Shown: one piece after another, positions 60,769 through 64,000 of the stretch
How positions within the stretch are numbered: the first letter of the stretch is position 1
How the letters are laid out: every line of letters begins with the position of its first letter
Notes under the pieces: model-generated
Database searches by the model: none
What the model was told of the DNA's origin: nothing
What the model saw: the letters and a program-made list of their open reading frames with translations, nothing else
Program-made: the position numbers and the translations under genes
Source: Streptomyces carminius
GTDB lineage: Bacteria; Actinomycetota; Actinomycetes; Streptomycetales; Streptomycetaceae
DNA length: 64,000 nucleotides
Reading direction: 5' to 3'
Assembly (NCBI RefSeq): GCF_002794255.1
Contig: NZ_PGGW01000011.1
Coordinates: forward strand, 62,001-126,000

Positions 60769-62427
60769 TCAGTCCCGGGAGGAGGCCCCGGGCTCGTACG
60801 GGTCCAGTTCCCCCGGGGCGTGCGGCGGCAGTTCGCGCACCTCCCGCTCCTCGCGGGCCAGCCGCTGCCGGTACGCGTCCCGGTAGTACCAGTGGTTCAG
60901 CCGCGTCCGCAGCCGCCGTACCGGCCCGGCGTCCCCGTCGGCCGCCATCGGCCGCGGCAACTCCCGGGCCCGGGCCAGCAGCGTGTAGCGCTCCTGCTCG
61001 GGCAGCGGCCGGTGGCCCGGGTGGAAGGCGCCCTCGACCGACTGGACGACCTCCCCGGTCGGCTCGCCCTCGGCCAGCCGCTCGGCGTCCCGGTCCCGCA
61101 GCGCCAGGCAGAGCCGCTTGGTGACCAGGAACGCGAGCACGGGGGCGACCACCAGGGCCACCCGGGTCACCCACACCAGCCCGTTCAGGGAGACGTGGAG
61201 CACATGGGCGATCACGTCGTCGCCCCCGGCGAGGAGCAGGACCGCGTAGAAGGTGGCGCCGGCGGCCCCCAGACCGGTGCGCACCGGCCGGTCGCGGGGC
61301 CGGTCGCACAGGTGGTGCTCCCGGCTGTCGCCGGTCACCCACCTCTCGAAGAACGGGTACAGGTACAGCAGCAGGAACAGCACGGCGGGCAGCACCACGG
61401 CGGGCAGCAGCACGCTCCACGCGATCGTGTGGCCCCACAGCGTGGTCTCCATCGCCGGCACCAGCCGCAGCGACCCCTCCAGGAAGCCGATGTACCAGTC
61501 GGGCTGGGAGCCGAAGGAGATCTTGTCGGTGCGGTAGGGGCCGTACGCCCACACCGGATTGATCTGGAACAGGCCGGCGACGAGCACCAGCACCCCGGTG
61601 ACGAGGAAGAACAGACCGGTGGACTTGGTGGCGAACTGGGGGACCATCGGCTGTCCGACGACGTTGCGGCCGGTGCGGCCCGGACCGGCCCACTGGGTGT
61701 GCTTGTGGTAGACCACCAGGATCAGATGGAGGGTGATCAGCCCGACCAGCAGCCCCGGCACCAGCAGGATGTGCAGCGAGTACAGCCGGGGGATGATCTC
61801 CTCCCCGGGGTACTCGCCGCCGAAGGCGAAGAAGGCCAGATAGGTGCCGACGACCGGGATGGACAGCATGATCCCGTGGGCGATCCGCAGCCCCGTCCCC
61901 GACAGCAGGTCGTCGGGGAGCGAGTAGCCGCTGAAGCCCTCCACCATCGCCAGCACGAACAGGGTCACCCCGATCACCCAGTTGACCTCGCGCGGCCTGC
62001 GGAACGCCCCGGTGAGGAAGACCCGCAGCATGTGCACGGCGGCCGAGGCGACGAAGAGCAGCGCCGCCCAGTGGTGCACCTGCCGCACCAGCAGCCCGCC
62101 GCGCACGTCGAAGCTGATGTCCAGCGTGGAGGCGTACGCCTCGGACATCCGGGTACCCCGCAGCGGCTCGTAGGAGCCGGTGTACGTGGTCTGGGCCATG
62201 CTCGGGTCGAAGAACAGCGTGAGGTAGACCCCGGTGAGCAGCAGCACCGCGAAGCTGTACAGGGCCAACTCCCCCAGCAGGAACGACCAGTGGTCGGGGA
62301 AGGGCTTGCGCAGCAGTCCCCGGGCGGCCTCGGAGACCGGCAGCCGTCCGTCCACCGAGCCGTAGCCGCGCCACTCCGCCTTCCGTACCTTCGCCCTCCA
62401 GCGTGCTCGTCTTCTCGACAGGAACAT
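60769..62427 (-). CDS. qcrB: Cytochrome bc1 complex cytochrome b subunit
   Basis: A 552-residue protein with eight or more membrane helices. VRQVHHWAALLFVASAAVHM (about 114-133) and LYSLHILLVPGLLVGLITLH (about 216-235) contain the two His pairs that hold both b hemes; the Qo-site block PDWYIGFLEGSLRL near 325 replaces PEWY with PDWY, as in other actinobacteria. The C-terminal extension (about 430-552) is hydrophilic, as in actinobacterial QcrB. qcrA and qcrC are absent from the window. ATG 62427 follows AGAGG. Confidence 0.93.
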   Translation of the reverse strand: MFLSRRRARWRAKVRKAEWRGYGSVDGRLPVSEAARGLLRKPFPDHWSFLLGELALYSFAVLLLTGVYLTLFFDPSMAQTTYTGSYEPLRGTRMSEAYASTLDISFDVRGGLLVRQVHHWAALLFVASAAVHMLRVFLTGAFRRPREVNWVIGVTLFVLAMVEGFSGYSLPDDLLSGTGLRIAHGIMLSIPVVGTYLAFFAFGGEYPGEEIIPRLYSLHILLVPGLLVGLITLHLILVVYHKHTQWAGPGRTGRNVVGQPMVPQFATKSTGLFFLVTGVLVLVAGLFQINPVWAYGPYRTDKISFGSQPDWYIGFLEGSLRLVPAMETTLWGHTIAWSVLLPAVVLPAVLFLLLYLYPFFERWVTGDSREHHLCDRPRDRPVRTGLGAAGATFYAVLLLAGGDDVIAHVLHVSLNGLVWVTRVALVVAPVLAFLVTKRLCLALRDRDAERLAEGEPTGEVVQSVEGAFHPGHRPLPEQERYTLLARARELPRPMAADGDAGPVRRLRTRLNHWYYRDAYRQRLAREEREVRELPPHAPGELDPYEPGASSRD

Positions 62428-62552
62428 GAACAGCCCTCTCCACCGCGGGACATCACGCGGTGTGCGCCAGTGCCCGCAGCATGCCGCGCCAAACGCCGGG
62501 CACCCGGCGGCGGAGACGAAGCACCGCAAGGAGCGACCGGAAGGAGGGCCGA

Positions 62553-63671
62553 ATGCCCGCGACAGCGCAGGAGGGCGGCGGGCCGCCGGTGGAGGAGGTC
62601 CGCACCCGCGTCTGGACGGTCCCCACCGACCGCCCGGAGTCCGACGGCACCCTGGAGTGGGACTCCACCACCGTCGTCCTGGTGGAGGCGCGTGCCGCCG
62701 GGCACACCGGCACGGGCTGGACCTACGCCCAGCGGGCCACCGCCGAACTGATCGACACCCGGCTCGCGCCGCTGGTGACGGGCGCCGACGCGCTGCGGCC
62801 CGGGCACGTCTGGTCGGTGCTGCACCGCTCGCTGCGCAACGCCGGCTACCCGGGGATGGGCGCGCTGGCGGTCTCGGCCGTGGACACCGCCCTGTGGGAC
62901 CTCAAGAGCAGGCTGCTGGGCGTCTCCCTGGCCACCGCCCTGGACGCGGTGCACGAGGCCGTTCCCGTCTACGGCAGCGGCGGTTTCACCTCCTACGGTC
63001 CGGCCGAGGTCGCCGAGCAGCTCGCCGGCTGGGTCGAGGAGGGGGTCACCCGGGTGAAGATGAAGGTCGGACGCGACGACGCGGCGGACGCCGAGCGGGT
63101 GCGCGCGGCCCGTGCCGCGATCGGCGACTCGGCCGAGCTGTACGCGGACGCCAACGGCGCCTGGACCCGCAAGCAGGCCCTGGACCACGCCGGGCGCCTC
63201 CGCGACGCGGGCGTCACCTGGCTGGAGGAACCGGTCTCCTCCGACGACCTGGAAGGGCTGCGGCTGCTGCGCGACCGCGGTCCGGCGGGCCTGGACATCG
63301 CGGCGGGGGAGTACGGCTTCACCCTGCCGTACTTCCGCCGCATGCTCGAAGCGGGGGCGGTGGACTGCCTCCAGGCCGACGTCACCCGCTGCGGCGGGTT
63401 CACCGGCTTCCGTGCCGTCGCCGCGCTGTGCGACGCCCACGGCATCGGCCTGTCGGCGCACTGCGCGCCGCAGTTGAGCGCGCACGCGTGCGCCGCCGCG
63501 CCCCGGCTGCGGCACCTGGAGTACTTCCACGACCATGTGCGCATCGAGGAGGCGCTCTTCGACGGCGTGCTCGCCCCCGGCCCCGGCGGTGCCCTGCGCC
63601 CGGACCGCTCCCGCTCCGGGCACGGGCTGACACTGCGCGCCGACCGGCTGGAACGCCACCGGGTGCGGTGA
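62553..63671 (+). CDS. Enolase superfamily (mandelate racemase/muconate-lactonizing-like) enzyme
   Basis: A 372-residue enzyme. VTRVKMKVGRDD (about residues 167-178, KxK motif), ELYADANGAW (about 195, metal Asp), WLEEPVSSDDL (about 225, metal Glu), and IAAGEYGFTLPYF (about 249, metal Glu) are present, with a final SAHCAPQLSAH (about 305). The KxK arrangement places it in the mandelate racemase/dipeptide epimerase/sugar acid dehydratase groups; the exact reaction is not readable. ATG 62553 follows AAGGAGG. It is divergent from qcrB. Confidence 0.9.
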   Translation: MPATAQEGGGPPVEEVRTRVWTVPTDRPESDGTLEWDSTTVVLVEARAAGHTGTGWTYAQRATAELIDTRLAPLVTGADALRPGHVWSVLHRSLRNAGYPGMGALAVSAVDTALWDLKSRLLGVSLATALDAVHEAVPVYGSGGFTSYGPAEVAEQLAGWVEEGVTRVKMKVGRDDAADAERVRAARAAIGDSAELYADANGAWTRKQALDHAGRLRDAGVTWLEEPVSSDDLEGLRLLRDRGPAGLDIAAGEYGFTLPYFRRMLEAGAVDCLQADVTRCGGFTGFRAVAALCDAHGIGLSAHCAPQLSAHACAAAPRLRHLEYFHDHVRIEEALFDGVLAPGPGGALRPDRSRSGHGLTLRADRLERHRVR

Positions 63672-63809
63672 CGGGCCGCGGCGGCACCGCTGCGGCCCGG
63701 CCCGCACTCCGGCCGCCGGGTTCGTCCCGGGGTACCCCGGCCGGGGTGCTGCGGCGGCCGGGGCGGTGCGCGCCCGCAGGGGCGTCGCGGGGCGTCCGGC
63801 GGGTGCGGT

Positions 63810-64000
63810 TCAGCGGGCGCGGCCCGCGGTGCCGCGCAGCGCCCGCCGTACGGCCGCCGCCGCCGAGACCGCGCCCGCCACCGCGCCCGCCACCGCGCCC
63901 GCCACCGCGCCCGCCGACACCACTGCCGCCGCCGCGACCGTCGCCGCGGCCCGTGCCCGGGACGGCGGCGCGGTCCGTTCCGGTTCCGGCGCCGCACTGC
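63810..64000 (-). CDS. Alanine-rich hypothetical protein, C-terminal end only
   Basis: An open frame entering from the window edge and ending in TGA at 63810. The visible 63 residues read APEPERTAPPSRARAAATVA, then a hydrophobic AGAVAGAVAGAVAGAV run encoded by four 12-bp tandem repeats (about 63868-63916), and a basic end. This could be a membrane-anchoring tail. The family cannot be identified, and it might be spurious because high-GC frames are often open. Confidence 0.4.
   Translation of the reverse strand, partial: SAAPEPERTAPPSRARAAATVAAAAVVSAGAVAGAVAGAVAGAVSAAAAVRRALRGTAGRAR

Noticed and set aside
63727..63740. CCGGGGTACCCCGG palindrome after the enolase-superfamily gene as terminator
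   Set aside because: It has no loop and no flanking U-tract; a 14-bp GC palindrome can occur by chance in this composition.

Overview
This 64 kb window is chromosomal DNA of a Streptomyces or a very close actinobacterial relative. The evidence is the very high GC content, the GC-biased third codon positions, the many GTG starts and four-base start/stop overlaps, and the gene families themselves: a conservon with its P450s, actinobacterial hopanoid genes, an SCO6745-family protein, an LPFR small protein, DUF6480, DUF3140, and CtaF. I see no tRNA, rRNA, CRISPR array, insertion sequence or integrase. All functions are read from motifs and gene order; no database search was possible.

Layout. 1-9.3 kb: a cut-off secreted GH16 glycosidase under a LacI-type operator, an acyl-ACP desaturase with a double operator, Tex, an LPFR small protein, an enoyl-CoA hydratase/SCO6745-family pair, an RsbW-like ATPase, isopentenyl-PP isomerase and a CDF metal exporter. 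9.4-17.9 kb: galE and, divergently, a seven-gene operon for a phosphate-containing surface glycopolymer (two CDP-alcohol phosphotransferases, a nucleotidyltransferase, a glycerol-1-phosphate-dehydrogenase-like enzyme, a GT2 glycosyltransferase and a TagG/TagH-type ABC exporter), with a textbook PhoP box at its promoter. 18-21.2 kb: an MMPL transporter and a divergent TetR regulator with twin operators. 21.5-26.1 kb: hopanoid precursor genes hpnCDE plus a polyprenyl synthase, but no squalene-hopene cyclase. 26.1-27.9 kb: a tyrosine phosphatase and an AlkB-like dioxygenase.

28.8-34 kb holds a conservon (cvnA-D) followed by two P450s, the first lacking the ExxR motif as in the CYP157 family. 34-36.4 kb is a split transketolase facing a SoxR gene across a near-perfect SoxR box; the transketolase appears to be transcribed as a leaderless mRNA. 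36.5-42 kb has DUF3140, a PAS-GGDEF-EAL protein with a SAM-dependent methyltransferase, and small hypothetical, DUF2267 and ChaB genes separated by very strong hairpins.

42.2-54 kb is the most striking part: eleven minus-strand genes, nearly all overlapping by a few bases, encoding GmhA, HldE and GmhB (synthesis of ADP-D-glycero-beta-D-manno-heptose), two GT9 heptosyltransferase-like enzymes, three GT2 enzymes, two GT4-like enzymes and an O-carbamoyltransferase. This is an LPS-core-like heptose pathway in a bacterium without LPS. A UDP-glucuronate decarboxylase-like enzyme and a polysaccharide pyruvyltransferase-like protein flank it. 57-64 kb holds an SDR protein, a partial respiratory set (ctaD, ctaF, qcrB), an enolase-superfamily enzyme, and the end of an alanine-rich gene cut by the window edge.
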